DNA of 62,669 nt from JARRON01 sp037383845 (GTDB lineage Bacteria > Pseudomonadota > Gammaproteobacteria > Steroidobacterales > XN24). The DNA lies in NCBI GenBank assembly GCA_037383845.1, contig JARRON010000015.1, positions 1 through 62,669 on the forward strand, given 5' to 3'. The first letter of the stretch is position 1; each line of letters opens with the position of its first letter. The position numbers were made by a program, and so were the translations under genes. Positions 42,212 through 50,948 of the stretch are shown piece by piece. The notes beneath the pieces are model-generated. The model saw only the letters and a list, made by a program, of their open reading frames with translations, was not told the DNA's origin and searched no databases.

Positions 42212-42789
42212 TGCGCCTCTTCGGACCCCTGTATGACCGGGTTCTGGCCTGGTCCGCCAGGCCGCAGGCCCGCTGGTACCTGGGCGCCCTCAGCTTCGCG
42301 GAGTCCTCGTTCTTCCCGATACCGCCGGACGTGATGCTTGCCCCCATGACCCTGGCAAGGCCGCAGCAGGCCTTCAGGCTGGCGCTCCTGACTACGCTGG
42401 CCTCCGTCGCCGGGGGATTGCTGGGCTACGCCATCGGCCACTTTGCCCTGGACGTGGTCGAGCCGTGGCTGCAGGCCGCCGGCTACTGGGAGGGTTACCA
42501 GCAGGTGCGGGGCTGGTTCACCCACTGGGGCTTCTGGGCGGTGCTCGCCGCCGGATTCTCACCGGTCCCGTACAAGCTGTTCACCATTGCGGCAGGGGCC
42601 CTTTCCATGTCCGTGCCCGCATTCGTCCTCGCCTCCTTAGTCGGTCGCGGCGGACGGTTCTTCCTCGTGGCGGCGCTGGTTCGCTGGGGTGGGCCGCCCA
42701 TGGAGGCGCGCCTCAGGCGGAACGTGGAGTTTCTGGGATGGCTGCTGGTCGGCCTGCTGGTCTTCGCCTGGCTACTGGTAAAGGCCTGA
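42211..42789 (+). CDS. YqaA/DedA-type (VTT domain) membrane protein
   Basis: A 192-residue integral membrane protein with four or more hydrophobic segments. The motif FAESSFFPIPPDVMLAPM and the later SPVPYKLFTIAAGALSMSVP resemble YqaA-family relatives of DedA proteins, which carry a VTT/SNARE-associated domain. Some DedA members act in undecaprenyl phosphate or lipid recycling; for YqaA the role is not established. The ATG at 42211 overlaps the pcm stop by one base. The gene sits between pcm and nlpD, an otherwise conserved pair, and nlpD appears to start inside it. Confidence 0.85.
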   Translation: MRLFGPLYDRVLAWSARPQARWYLGALSFAESSFFPIPPDVMLAPMTLARPQQAFRLALLTTLASVAGGLLGYAIGHFALDVVEPWLQAAGYWEGYQQVRGWFTHWGFWAVLAAGFSPVPYKLFTIAAGALSMSVPAFVLASLVGRGGRFFLVAALVRWGGPPMEARLRRNVEFLGWLLVGLLVFAWLLVKA

Positions 42790-43484
42790 TCCGCAGCGTC
42801 GTTCTGCTGGCCGCGGCTGCCGTCTCCGCGGGCTGCGCCGGTCTGACCAGCTGGGACGGCGGCGGCGGGAGCAGAACGGCGGTCCCCGCCAGCGGCATTC
42901 ACGTGGTTCAGCCCGGCCAGAACCTCCACAAGATCGCCTGGCGGTACGGGCTGGACTGGCGGGACCTTGCCGCCTGGAATCGCCTTCGCGATCCGAGCCG
43001 CATTTACCCGGGCCAGGAAATCCGGCTCACTCCGCCGGGGGCGCCGGCGGCCTCCGCTGCCCGCCGTGGCGGGGCGGCGGCCGCCCGGCCAGAACGGCCC
43101 GCGGTGCCTCCACCCTCTGACTGGCTGTGGCCTGCGGAAGGCCCCCTGCTGTGGAAGTTCGGCGAGAGCCGGCGGAATCCCACGGGCATCGGGATCGGCG
43201 GGTCCGAAGGTGCCCAGGTCCGGGCCGTGGCGCCCGGCGAAGTGGTGTACAGCGGCGGTGGACTGATCGGTTACGGCCAGCTTATCATTCTGAAGCATAA
43301 CGACAGTTACCTGAGTGCCTACGGCCACAACCGGGCGCTCAGGGTCAAAGAGGGGGAACAGGTTGCCGCAGGGCAGGTCATTGCCCTGATGGGACGCGGT
43401 CCGGGCGACCGGCCACTTCTCCACTTCGAGATTCGGCGCCAGGGCAGGCCCGTGGATCCGCTGCGGTACCTGCCGCCACGCTAA
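42738..43484 (+). CDS. nlpD: Lipoprotein NlpD (murein hydrolase activator)
   Basis: An outer-membrane lipoprotein that activates amidase AmiC at the septum. It has an N-terminal signal with lipobox VSAGC (SVVLLAAAAVSAGC), a LysM domain (HVVQPGQNLHKIAWRYGLDWRDLAAW) and a C-terminal M23 domain ending LHFEIRRQGRPVDPLRYLPPR. The M23 HxxxD metal pair is replaced (GIGIGG), as in E. coli NlpD, so it is a non-catalytic activator. ATG 42738, with TGGAG 8 nt upstream, gives 248 residues but overlaps the previous gene by 52 nt. A CTG at 42786 is the alternative. In other species the rpoS promoter lies within nlpD. Confidence 0.88.
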   Translation: MAAGRPAGLRLATGKGLIRSVVLLAAAAVSAGCAGLTSWDGGGGSRTAVPASGIHVVQPGQNLHKIAWRYGLDWRDLAAWNRLRDPSRIYPGQEIRLTPPGAPAASAARRGGAAAARPERPAVPPPSDWLWPAEGPLLWKFGESRRNPTGIGIGGSEGAQVRAVAPGEVVYSGGGLIGYGQLIILKHNDSYLSAYGHNRALRVKEGEQVAAGQVIALMGRGPGDRPLLHFEIRRQGRPVDPLRYLPPR

Positions 43485-43531
43485 CAGACGGCCTCAATTG
43501 GGGGAGCTGTCATGGATGGCAGGAGAGCCAC

Positions 43532-44539
43532 GTGACACACGGAAATGGCTCCGGGAACCGCTCGCGAGGGCCTGACGTGGACTCCGACGACATCGTCGGA
43601 GAGGACGAGGACCTGTCCTCCTCCGAAGACGGGGAGGGCGACGGGAACGCTTCGGAGGATGACGAGGCGCCCGCGAGCCCGGCCCGCCTTGCGGGAGCCG
43701 ACCGGGAGAGCCCCGACGCGACCCGACTTTACCTCTCGGAGATCGGTTATTCCCCCCTCCTGACCGCCGAGGAGGAAGTGTATTACGCCCGCCGGGCCCG
43801 CCGGGGCGACGAGGCGGCCCGCAAGCGTATGATCGTTTCCAACCTGCGGCTGGTGGTCAAGATCGCGCGGCGGTACACCAACCGCGGGCTGCCGCTGCTG
43901 GACCTTATCGAGGAAGGGAACCTCGGCCTGATCCACGCCGTGAAAAAGTTCGACCCGGAGAAGGGTTTCCGGTTCTCCACCTACGCCACCTGGTGGATCC
44001 GGCAGACCATCGAGCGCGGCATCATGAACCAGACGCGCACCATCCGCCTTCCCATCCACGTGGTGAAGGAAATCAACGTCTATCTCCGGGCTTCCCGAAG
44101 CCTGACCCAGCAGCTCAAGAGGGAACCAACGCCGGACGAGATCGGTGCCCTCCTGGACCGCCCGGCGGAGGACGTGGACCGGCTGCTGGGCCTGAGCGAA
44201 AGCCTTTCCGCCACCGGTTCGGTGACGGGCAAGGAGGGGGAGCGGAACATTCTCGACACCATCGCCGACGACGAGTCCGCCGACCCGTCACACCAGGTGG
44301 AGGACGCGGACGTGCTCCTGGTGCTGGAGCAGTGGCTGAAGCGGTTGTCCGACAAGCAGCGCGCCGTCGTGGAGAGACGCTTCGGACTCCACGGGTATGA
44401 GCGGGCGACCCTGGAGCAGGTGGGAGACGAAATCGGGGTCACCCGGGAGCGGGTGAGGCAGATCCAGATGGATGCGCTGGCCAAGCTGCGCTCCATCATG
44501 GAAAGCCACGGACTCTCCCAGGAGACCCTGTTCGACTGA
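43532..44539 (+). CDS. rpoS: RNA polymerase sigma factor RpoS
   Basis: The general stress and stationary-phase sigma-38. The 335 residues have an unusually acidic N-terminal about 60 (many Asp/Glu/Ser), region 1.2 from SPDATRLYLSEIGYSPLLTAEEE, region 2 RMIVSNLRLVVKIARRY through FSTYATWWIRQTIERGIMNQTRTIRLPIHVVKEIN, region 3, and region 4 with YERATLEQVGDEIGVTRERVRQIQ. The GTG start has AGGAG 7 nt upstream. The position after nlpD is classical. It converges on the M13 peptidase with a shared hairpin. Confidence 0.97.
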   Translation: MTHGNGSGNRSRGPDVDSDDIVGEDEDLSSSEDGEGDGNASEDDEAPASPARLAGADRESPDATRLYLSEIGYSPLLTAEEEVYYARRARRGDEAARKRMIVSNLRLVVKIARRYTNRGLPLLDLIEEGNLGLIHAVKKFDPEKGFRFSTYATWWIRQTIERGIMNQTRTIRLPIHVVKEINVYLRASRSLTQQLKREPTPDEIGALLDRPAEDVDRLLGLSESLSATGSVTGKEGERNILDTIADDESADPSHQVEDADVLLVLEQWLKRLSDKQRAVVERRFGLHGYERATLEQVGDEIGVTRERVRQIQMDALAKLRSIMESHGLSQETLFD

Positions 44540-44550
44540 TACCGGAAGCA

Positions 44551-44577
44551 GGGGACACCGCCGCCGGCGGTGCCCCC
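44551..44577. terminator. Hairpin between convergent rpoS and M13 peptidase
   Basis: GGGGACACCGCC (44551-44562) pairs with GGCGGTGCCCCC (44566-44577) with one mismatch and a 3-nt loop. T-runs are poor on both sides. The position between two convergent genes suggests bidirectional termination. Confidence 0.6.
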
Positions 44578-44586
44578 GTTCTGCGT

Positions 44587-46668
44587 CTACCAGATCCTCA
44601 CCCGGTCTTCCTCCGGACGCCACATGCCGTCGGCAGTATCCACGTCGAAGGCCTCGAAGAACCCGTCGATATTTGTGACGACGCCGTTGACCCGGTAATG
44701 CCCCGGCGAGTGGGGCCCGACGGTGAGCTGGCGCCTCAGGGCTTCCTCACGGTACTTCGTGCGCCAGATCTGCGCCCAGCCCATGAAGAACCGCTGGGAG
44801 CCCGTGAAGCCGTCGATGACGGCCGGCTCCTGTCCGTCCAGGGAGAGCTTCCAGGCCCGGTAGGCCATCGTCACCCCTGCGAGGTCGCCGATGTTCTCGC
44901 CCAGGGACAGGCGGCCGTTGATGGGCATGCCTTCGATGGGCTCGTACTGCTCGTACTGGGCTACCAGCCGGTCGGCCCGCTCCCGGTACCGGGAGTCGTC
45001 GGCCGGCGTCCACCAGTCCCGAAGCAGTCCCTTTCCGTCGGTGCGGCGTCCCTGGTCGTCGAAGCCGTGGCTGAACTCGTGGCCGATGACGCCGCCGATG
45101 GCGCCGTAGTTGACGGCTTCGTCGGCCTCCGGGTTGAAGAAGGGCGGCTGCAGGATGGCGGCCGGGAAGACGATCTCGTTGCGGGTCGGGCTGTAGTAGG
45201 CATTGACGGTCTGCGGCGTCATGCCCCACTCGTCGCGATCCACCGGCCCGCCGAGCCGGCTGATGTCGTACTCGTACTCGAACCGGCGGGAGCGCAGGAC
45301 GTTGCCGAAGAGGTCATCCGGGCGGATCTCCAGCTCGGAGTAGTCCCGCCACTTGTCCGGATATCCGATCTTCAGGCCGAAACTGGCAAGCTTGGCCTGC
45401 GCTTCGGACTTGGTAGGCGCAGTCATCCACACCAGGTCGTCGATGGCCTGGCCGAACGCCGTCTTCAGGTTGCCCACCATGGTTTCCATGCGAGCCTTGG
45501 ATTCCGGGCTGAAGTGACGGGCAACGTACAGGCGGCCCACGGCCTCGCCCATTACTGACTCCACAGTCGATACGGCCCGTTTCCAGCGCGGCCGGATCTC
45601 GGGGGTGCCGGACAGGGTGCGACCCTCGAACTCGAAGTTGGCTTCGACGAAGGGCGCAGGCAGGTACGGCGCCGCGCTGTCCAGCACCTTGAACCGGAGG
45701 TACTCGCGCCAGGTGTCCAGGTCCGTGGCCGTGAAAGTCTCGCCCAGGGCAGGAAAGTAGCTCTTCTCCCTGAGGATGACCTGGTTGACCGATGACAGGC
45801 CTGCGGCCCCCATGAACACGTCCCATTCAAACCCGGGAACGACGTCGCCGAGGCTGTCCACGGCAGTGGGGTTGTACGTCTTTTGCCGGTCGCGCCGGTC
45901 GGCCCGGGTCCACTGGTCTGCCGCCAGCTTCGTTTCCAGGGCTATGATGGCATCGGCCGCCGCTGCAGCATCCGCGGGCGTTCGGCCCGCCAGTTCGAAC
46001 AGGCGGCGGATGTAGGCCCGGTATTCGCCCCGAACCTCGACGAACCGGCCCTCCTCGGCCAGGTAGTACTCCCGGTCCGGCATGCCCAGCCCCGACTGGG
46101 TGAAATAGAGCGCGTAGCGGTCCGTGTCGCCGAAATCCAGGTCCATCCAGAACCCCATGGGCGTCAGCCAGCCCAGGCCTGCGGCGTGCATTTCGCCGAA
46201 CAGGCGGGCCAGGTCCCGGTGATCGGATACGCGGTCGATACGGGTCAACATCGGCGCAATGGGGGCCAGCCCGGCGGCGTCGATGGCCGCGGTGTCCATG
46301 AAGCTCGCATAAAGGTCAGCGATCTTGGCCACGTCCGGATCGTCCGTATCGGCCCGGCTGGCAGCGGCGTCCTCGATGATGGCATGCACGTCTGCGGTGG
46401 CCTGCTCCCTGAGTTCATCGAAGGTGCCCCACCGGGAACGGTCGGAAGGAATCTCCGTACGGGCCAGCCAGGTGCCGTTGACGAACTCGTAAAAGTCATC
46501 CTGGGGGCGGACGGAACGATCAAAGTTGGCCGGGTCTACCCCCAGGGAGCCTTCCGACTGCGTCCCGGCGGCCGGCTGGCTGCTGCCCGAATCCGGGACG
46601 GACGCCGCGCAGGCGACCAGGAGGGTGGCGAGGCCGGCCGCCAGGGCCGGAAGCTTCCACTGTTTCAA
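44587..46668 (-). CDS. M13-family zinc metallopeptidase, lipoprotein
   Basis: A neprilysin/PepO-type endopeptidase predicted to be secreted and lipid-anchored: an N-terminal signal with lipobox LLVAC (MKQWKLPALAAGLATLLVAC). The 693 residues match M13 length. Zinc motif HEFSH (H530, H534) in GGVIGHEFSHGFDDQGRR, and the third ligand region ENIGDLAGVTMAY (E591, D595), are intact, with NAYYSPTRNEIVFPA upstream. The C-terminus contains a conserved Trp (DGMWRPEEDRVRIW). Physiological substrates are unknown. It may be co-transcribed with the small gene 50 nt upstream. Confidence 0.93.
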   Translation of the reverse strand: MKQWKLPALAAGLATLLVACAASVPDSGSSQPAAGTQSEGSLGVDPANFDRSVRPQDDFYEFVNGTWLARTEIPSDRSRWGTFDELREQATADVHAIIEDAAASRADTDDPDVAKIADLYASFMDTAAIDAAGLAPIAPMLTRIDRVSDHRDLARLFGEMHAAGLGWLTPMGFWMDLDFGDTDRYALYFTQSGLGMPDREYYLAEEGRFVEVRGEYRAYIRRLFELAGRTPADAAAAADAIIALETKLAADQWTRADRRDRQKTYNPTAVDSLGDVVPGFEWDVFMGAAGLSSVNQVILREKSYFPALGETFTATDLDTWREYLRFKVLDSAAPYLPAPFVEANFEFEGRTLSGTPEIRPRWKRAVSTVESVMGEAVGRLYVARHFSPESKARMETMVGNLKTAFGQAIDDLVWMTAPTKSEAQAKLASFGLKIGYPDKWRDYSELEIRPDDLFGNVLRSRRFEYEYDISRLGGPVDRDEWGMTPQTVNAYYSPTRNEIVFPAAILQPPFFNPEADEAVNYGAIGGVIGHEFSHGFDDQGRRTDGKGLLRDWWTPADDSRYRERADRLVAQYEQYEPIEGMPINGRLSLGENIGDLAGVTMAYRAWKLSLDGQEPAVIDGFTGSQRFFMGWAQIWRTKYREEALRRQLTVGPHSPGHYRVNGVVTNIDGFFEAFDVDTADGMWRPEEDRVRIW

Positions 46669-46718
46669 ATTGCGCTCCTAGTGTGTTGCTTTCAGCAGCC
46701 AGGTGACGGTCCGGACCT

Positions 46719-47090
46719 TCAGGGAATGACCAGGGCCGCGACCACCTGGCGGTCTTCGTTGATGAGAATATTGTATGTGCGGCAGGCTGCCGCGGTGTCC
46801 ATGAATTCCAGACCGACGCCGCGGCGCGCGAGTTCCGCCACCAGGGCCCCGGCCGGGAATTCCAGCCGTGCGCCGGTTCCCACCAGCAGGACTTCCGGCT
46901 CCAGGGCCAGGGCTGGCTCCAGGGCGTCCCGGTCAATGTCGTCCCTTGAGGCCACGGGCCAGTCGCGGATAATGCGATCCGCGCTCAGGATGGCGCTCCG
47001 GGTGATGGCCTGGTCTCCCACCCGAACTTCGCCGGGCCGGACGCCGGTGACCAGGTTCGCGCTGGGATGTCGGTCGAGCGTAATTCGCAT
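46719..47090 (-). CDS. Mth938-like (DUF498) domain protein
   Basis: A 123-residue small protein starting MRITLDRHPSANLVTGVRPGEVRVGD, with the motif PEVLLVGTGARLEFP and an AACRTYNILINEDRQVVAALVIP end. This matches the Mth938/DUF498 family (human NDUFAF3 belongs to it), whose function in bacteria is not established. The ATG at 47090 is preferred; longer frames run into the divergent gene. Only 9 nt separate it from the start of that gene. No nearby respiratory complex I genes are seen. Confidence 0.85.
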   Translation of the reverse strand: MRITLDRHPSANLVTGVRPGEVRVGDQAITRSAILSADRIIRDWPVASRDDIDRDALEPALALEPEVLLVGTGARLEFPAGALVAELARRGVGLEFMDTAAACRTYNILINEDRQVVAALVIP

Positions 47091-47099
47091 GGTGCAATT

Positions 47100-48062
47100 A
47101 TGAAGGGCGGAGAAAACTCTGGCGACCCGCCTCTGGGAGGCGCAGCGCCCGCCGAAGTCTATTTGTTCGCTCCGGAGCTGGATCTGGTTGCGGACCGGGC
47201 GACGGGAAGCTATCCGGGCCTGGAGCGCATACTCGGCAGGGGCCGTGCCCGGGCGTGTCCCGCCGGTCCCTGGGCGACCCTGCGGCAGCTGCTGGGTGCG
47301 GACCCGGAGGCCACGGCGGTGGCGCCGGTCAGTTTCGCCGGCGAGGTCGGCATGCCGGAGCAAGGTTGCCTGCGCCTGGCCCCGGTGGGCGGACGGCCGG
47401 AGCAAGGGGAGGTGGAGACGGTGACCGCCGCCGGGCTGGGCCTGTCCCTAGAGGAGGCCCGGTCACTTGCTGCGGCTTTTGATGAGGTTCTCGGGAACGG
47501 ATCGCTCACCATGCACGTGCCGGACCCCCGGCGGTGGTACCTGCACGGCGTGCCGGGCTGGCGCGGTGGCGGTGCGCCGGGAACGCCGCCCGAACACCCG
47601 CCGGAGCCGGAGCTGCTGCGACTGTTGAGCGAGATAGAGATGCTGTTTTTCCAACATCCCGTCAATCAGGCCAGGGCGGAGGCCGGACAGTCGCTGGTCA
47701 CCGGCGTGAAGGCGTGGGGGGGTGGCCACCCGGCCGGCGTAGCGTTGCGGGAAGCTCCCGCTCTGGCCGGAGGCGAGCCCTGGCTGTCGGGACTTGCGCG
47801 TCTTGCCGGCGGCTCGCACTCGCCCGGCGTCGAGGGGCTCGAACGCGGTGGCGTGGCGTGGCCCGTGCCGGTGGAGGCAGCAGACACGGACCTGCCCGGG
47901 CGGCTGGAGGAGGCCTGGTGCGAACCCCTGTTGCAGGCACTGGGCCGGGGCCGCCTGAAGGCCGTCAGCCTGGTGACGCGGCGGCGGAGTTTCACTGTCT
48001 CCCGGCTCGCCTGCCGGATTCCATGGCGCCGGCCCCGCACTCTGCGGGAGTCACTGTGCTGA
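47100..48062 (+). CDS. Conserved protein upstream of recJ, function unknown
   Basis: A 320-residue protein that I recognise only by context and a few motifs: EIEMLFFQHPVNQARAEAG followed by VTGVKAWGGGHP, typical of a conserved family encoded just before recJ in many gammaproteobacteria (COG4255-type, sometimes labelled phosphoglycerate-mutase-like). I see no phosphoglycerate mutase active site. It is rich in Gly, Ala and Pro with no signal peptide or membrane segment. ATG 47100 is the first plausible start; it lies 9 nt from the start of the opposing gene. The recJ start overlaps its last codons, so they are coupled. Confidence 0.8.
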   Translation: MKGGENSGDPPLGGAAPAEVYLFAPELDLVADRATGSYPGLERILGRGRARACPAGPWATLRQLLGADPEATAVAPVSFAGEVGMPEQGCLRLAPVGGRPEQGEVETVTAAGLGLSLEEARSLAAAFDEVLGNGSLTMHVPDPRRWYLHGVPGWRGGGAPGTPPEHPPEPELLRLLSEIEMLFFQHPVNQARAEAGQSLVTGVKAWGGGHPAGVALREAPALAGGEPWLSGLARLAGGSHSPGVEGLERGGVAWPVPVEAADTDLPGRLEEAWCEPLLQALGRGRLKAVSLVTRRRSFTVSRLACRIPWRRPRTLRESLC

Positions 48063-49753
48063 CGCGGCGGCCCATCCGCCGGCGTTCGGGCGGCGATGCT
48101 TCGCGACTGGGCGGTCTGCATCCCCTGCTGGCCCGCATTTACGCCGGCCGGGGTGTAGCCCGGCCGGAGGACTGCGACACCGCACTGGGGGGACTCCTCC
48201 CGGTCGGCGGACTGTCCGGCGTCGAGGCGGCCGCCGGGCTCGTGAAATCCCACCTGGACCGGGGGCAGCGGATACTGGTGATCGGCGACTTCGACGCCGA
48301 CGGCGCCACGAGCACGGCGCTCCTGGTCCGGGTGCTGGGCGGTCTGGGCGCGGACGTCGGCTATATGGTTCCGGACCGGGCCCGCCACGGTTACGGGCTC
48401 AGCCCCGGTCTGGTGGAGGAAGCGCTGCAGCGCGAGCCCGCCCTCATCGTGACCGTCGACAGCGGGATCAACTGCCATCCCGGCATCGAGATGGCGCGCC
48501 GCCATGGGGTTCGGGTGCTGGTGACCGACCATCACCTGCCCGGCGAGGCGCTTCCGCCTGCCGACGCCATCCTCAACCCCAACCTTCCCGACAGCGGATT
48601 TGCCAGCCCGCACCTGGCGGGCGTCGGGGTAGCGTTCTATCTCGCCGCCGCCGTTCTTCGGGCCGCTGGCGGCGACCCGCGACAGGCCGCCGGGCACCTG
48701 GACCTGGTGGCCCTGGGAACGGTGGCGGACCTGGTGCGGCTGGACCGGAACAACCGGATTCTGGTGTCCCAGGGCCTGCGGCGGATTCGCAGCGGTGCGG
48801 GGGTTCCGGGGGTGACGGCGCTGCTGACTGCCGGGGGGCGGGATCCCGGCGCGGCGGTGGCGGCCGACCTTGCTTTCGCGGCCGGCCCGAGACTGAATGC
48901 CGCCGGGCGCCTGGACGATATGTCCCTGGGCATCGAGTGCCTGCTGGCCGACGATCCCGGCAGGGCGGCGGAACTCGCCTCCGCTCTCGGGTCCCTGAAC
49001 GAGGAGCGCAAGCAGCTGGAAGGGCAGATGCAGGAAGAAGCCCTGGCCGCGGTGAAGGACCTGGCGCCGTCCGCCGGCAAGCTTCCGCCGGTGCTGTGCG
49101 TGTACCGGCAGGGCTGGCACCAGGGCGTGGTGGGACTGGTGGCCTCCAGGCTCAAGGAGCGCTTTCACCGTCCGGTGGTCGCGTTCGCCGACGACGGCGA
49201 GGGCGGGCTGAAGGGGTCGGCCCGCTCGGTGCCCGGTCTCCATATCCGGGACCTCCTGGCGGCAGTCGACGCCCGCCGGCCCGGGCTTGTGAGCCGTTTC
49301 GGGGGGCATGCCATGGCTGCCGGCCTGACGCTGGCCCCCGGGGCCCTGAAGGCCTTTGCGCAGGCGCTGCAAGAGGAGTCGGCCAGGTGGGTGGATGACG
49401 CAGACTTCTCCGGCACCATCTGGTCCGACGGCGAGCTGTCCGACGAGGAGTTCAGCCTTGAGACTGCCGAGCTCCTGCGCGGGGCCGGGCCATGGGGGCA
49501 GGGTTTTCCCGAGCCCGTGTTCGACGGTCGCTTCCAGCTGCTGGACGCGCGAGTGGTTGGGAGCCACCACCTGAAGATGAGGCTCCGTCCGGCGGCGGGC
49601 CGGCGCATCGTCGATGCCATCGCCTTCCGACAGGCAGACCGGCTGGCCGGGCCGCGGCCAGGTGAAGTCCACTGCGCCTACCGCCTGGACGTCAACGATT
49701 ACGGCGGAATCCGCTCGCCGCAGCTGGTTGTGGAGTACTTCGAGGCGGTCTGA
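48056..49753 (+). CDS. recJ: Single-stranded-DNA-specific exonuclease RecJ
   Basis: A 5'-3' ssDNA exonuclease in recombination, mismatch and base-excision repair. The 565 residues show the DHH-family motifs: VIGDFDADGATSTALL, TVDSGINCHPGIEMA, TDHHLPGEALPPADAILNPN, and the later LDLVALGTVADLVRL and FGGHAMAAGL. GTG 48056 is chosen: GGGAG is 5 nt upstream, it overlaps the previous stop by 7 nt, and the N-terminus LTRRPIRRR..LHPLLARIYAGRGV fits E. coli RecJ. An ATG at 48023 is the alternative. Confidence 0.95.
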   Translation: MLTRRPIRRRSGGDASRLGGLHPLLARIYAGRGVARPEDCDTALGGLLPVGGLSGVEAAAGLVKSHLDRGQRILVIGDFDADGATSTALLVRVLGGLGADVGYMVPDRARHGYGLSPGLVEEALQREPALIVTVDSGINCHPGIEMARRHGVRVLVTDHHLPGEALPPADAILNPNLPDSGFASPHLAGVGVAFYLAAAVLRAAGGDPRQAAGHLDLVALGTVADLVRLDRNNRILVSQGLRRIRSGAGVPGVTALLTAGGRDPGAAVAADLAFAAGPRLNAAGRLDDMSLGIECLLADDPGRAAELASALGSLNEERKQLEGQMQEEALAAVKDLAPSAGKLPPVLCVYRQGWHQGVVGLVASRLKERFHRPVVAFADDGEGGLKGSARSVPGLHIRDLLAAVDARRPGLVSRFGGHAMAAGLTLAPGALKAFAQALQEESARWVDDADFSGTIWSDGELSDEEFSLETAELLRGAGPWGQGFPEPVFDGRFQLLDARVVGSHHLKMRLRPAAGRRIVDAIAFRQADRLAGPRPGEVHCAYRLDVNDYGGIRSPQLVVEYFEAV

Positions 49754-49821
49754 GCTGCGACGCGCGTGATACACTTTCCGGCTTCGCGCGCAGGGTTTGC
49801 GCCAGCCGAAGACCACACCTG

Positions 49822-50917
49822 ATGGAAACCTCACAGCTCAGACACCTCATGTCGGATCTCACCGAAAGGGTCCAGGCCCTGAGGGGGTATCTTTGACTAT
49901 GCCGGCAAGAAGGAGCGCCTGGAAGAAGTGCGCCGGGAGCTGGAGAATCCGGACGTCTGGAGCGATCCGGACAGGGCCCAGTCCCTGGGCCGCGAGCGCG
50001 CCCAGCTCGAGGCCATCGTAGACGGCCTGGACGCCCTGGGCCGGGGCCTTGAAGACAGTCAGGCGCTTTTCGAGCTCGCCGCCGAAGAGGGCGACGAGGG
50101 AACTCTCGGGGAAATCGCCGGCGACGTGCGGGCGCTGGAAAAGAAAATCGGCGAGCTGGAATTCCGCCGGATGTTCTCCGGCGAGATGGACGCAAGCGAC
50201 GCGTTCCTGGACATCACTGCAGGCTCAGGCGGCACCGAGGCCCAGGACTGGGCCGAGATGCTGCTGCGGATGTACCTGCGCTGGGCCGAGTCCCACGGCT
50301 TCGAGGCGGAGCTCATCGAGGTGTCTCCCGGCGACGTCGCCGGGATCAAGAGCGCGACGGTTCGCGTGGGCGGAGAGTACGCCTACGGCTGGCTGCGCAC
50401 GGAGACGGGCGTTCACCGACTGGTGCGCAAGTCGCCCTTCGATGCCGGCAACCGGAGGCACACCAGCTTCGCGGCCGTGTTCGTCTCCCCGGAGGTGGAC
50501 GACAACGTGGAGGTGGACATCAATCCTGCGGACCTGAGGATCGACGTTTACCGGGCCAGCGGAGCCGGTGGCCAGCACGTGAACCGGACTGAATCTGCGG
50601 TGCGTATCACCCACGAGCCTACCGGCATTGTCGTCCAGTGCCAGAACGACCGGAGCCAGCACAAGAACAAGGCCACGGCGATGAAGCAGCTCAAGGCCAA
50701 GCTCTACGAGCTGGAGATGCAGAAGCGGCGGGCGGATGCGGACGCCATCGAGGAAACCAAGGCGGACATTGGCTGGGGTAGCCAGATCCGCAGTTATGTG
50801 CTGGACCAGTCCCGCATCAAGGATCTTCGCACCGGCGTGGAAGTGGGCAACACCCAGGCGGTGCTGAACGGGGATCTGGACAACTTTATCGAGGCCAGCC
50901 TCAAGCAGGGCATCTAG
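49822..50917 (+). CDS. prfB: Peptide chain release factor 2 (programmed +1 frameshift)
   Basis: Recognises UGA and UAA stop codons. Reading from ATG 49822 gives 24 codons (METSQLRHLMSDLTERV...) up to an in-frame TGA at 49894. Shifting +1 by skipping T49894 continues as DYAGKKERLEEVRRELENPDVW to the TAG ending at 50917, for 364 residues in all. The stop-recognition motif SPF (KSPFDAGNRRHTSF) and the catalytic GGQ at 249-251 are intact. Low RF2 favours frameshifting, so the protein autoregulates. It precedes lysS by 31 nt, as in E. coli. Confidence 0.97.
49882..49897 (+). promoter_or_regulatory. prfB: RF2 programmed frameshift site
   Basis: AGGGGG (49882-49887), a Shine-Dalgarno-like stimulator, TAT, then the slippery CTT TGA C (49891-49897). 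This is the near-universal RF2 frameshift signal: the tRNA on CTT slips forward one base onto TTT when the TGA is slowly decoded. Confidence 0.97.
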
Positions 50918-50948
50918 GCGGGACGCGGAGCACAACGAGGAGCTGAAC

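Noticed and set aside
47666..49834. 722-codon minus-strand frame opposite recJ
   Set aside because: Antisense shadow; RecJ motifs, ribosome site and operon logic support the plus strand.
49894..49896. Premature stop making prfB a pseudogene
   Set aside because: The TGA sits in the exact RF2 programmed frameshift context, so it is regulatory.
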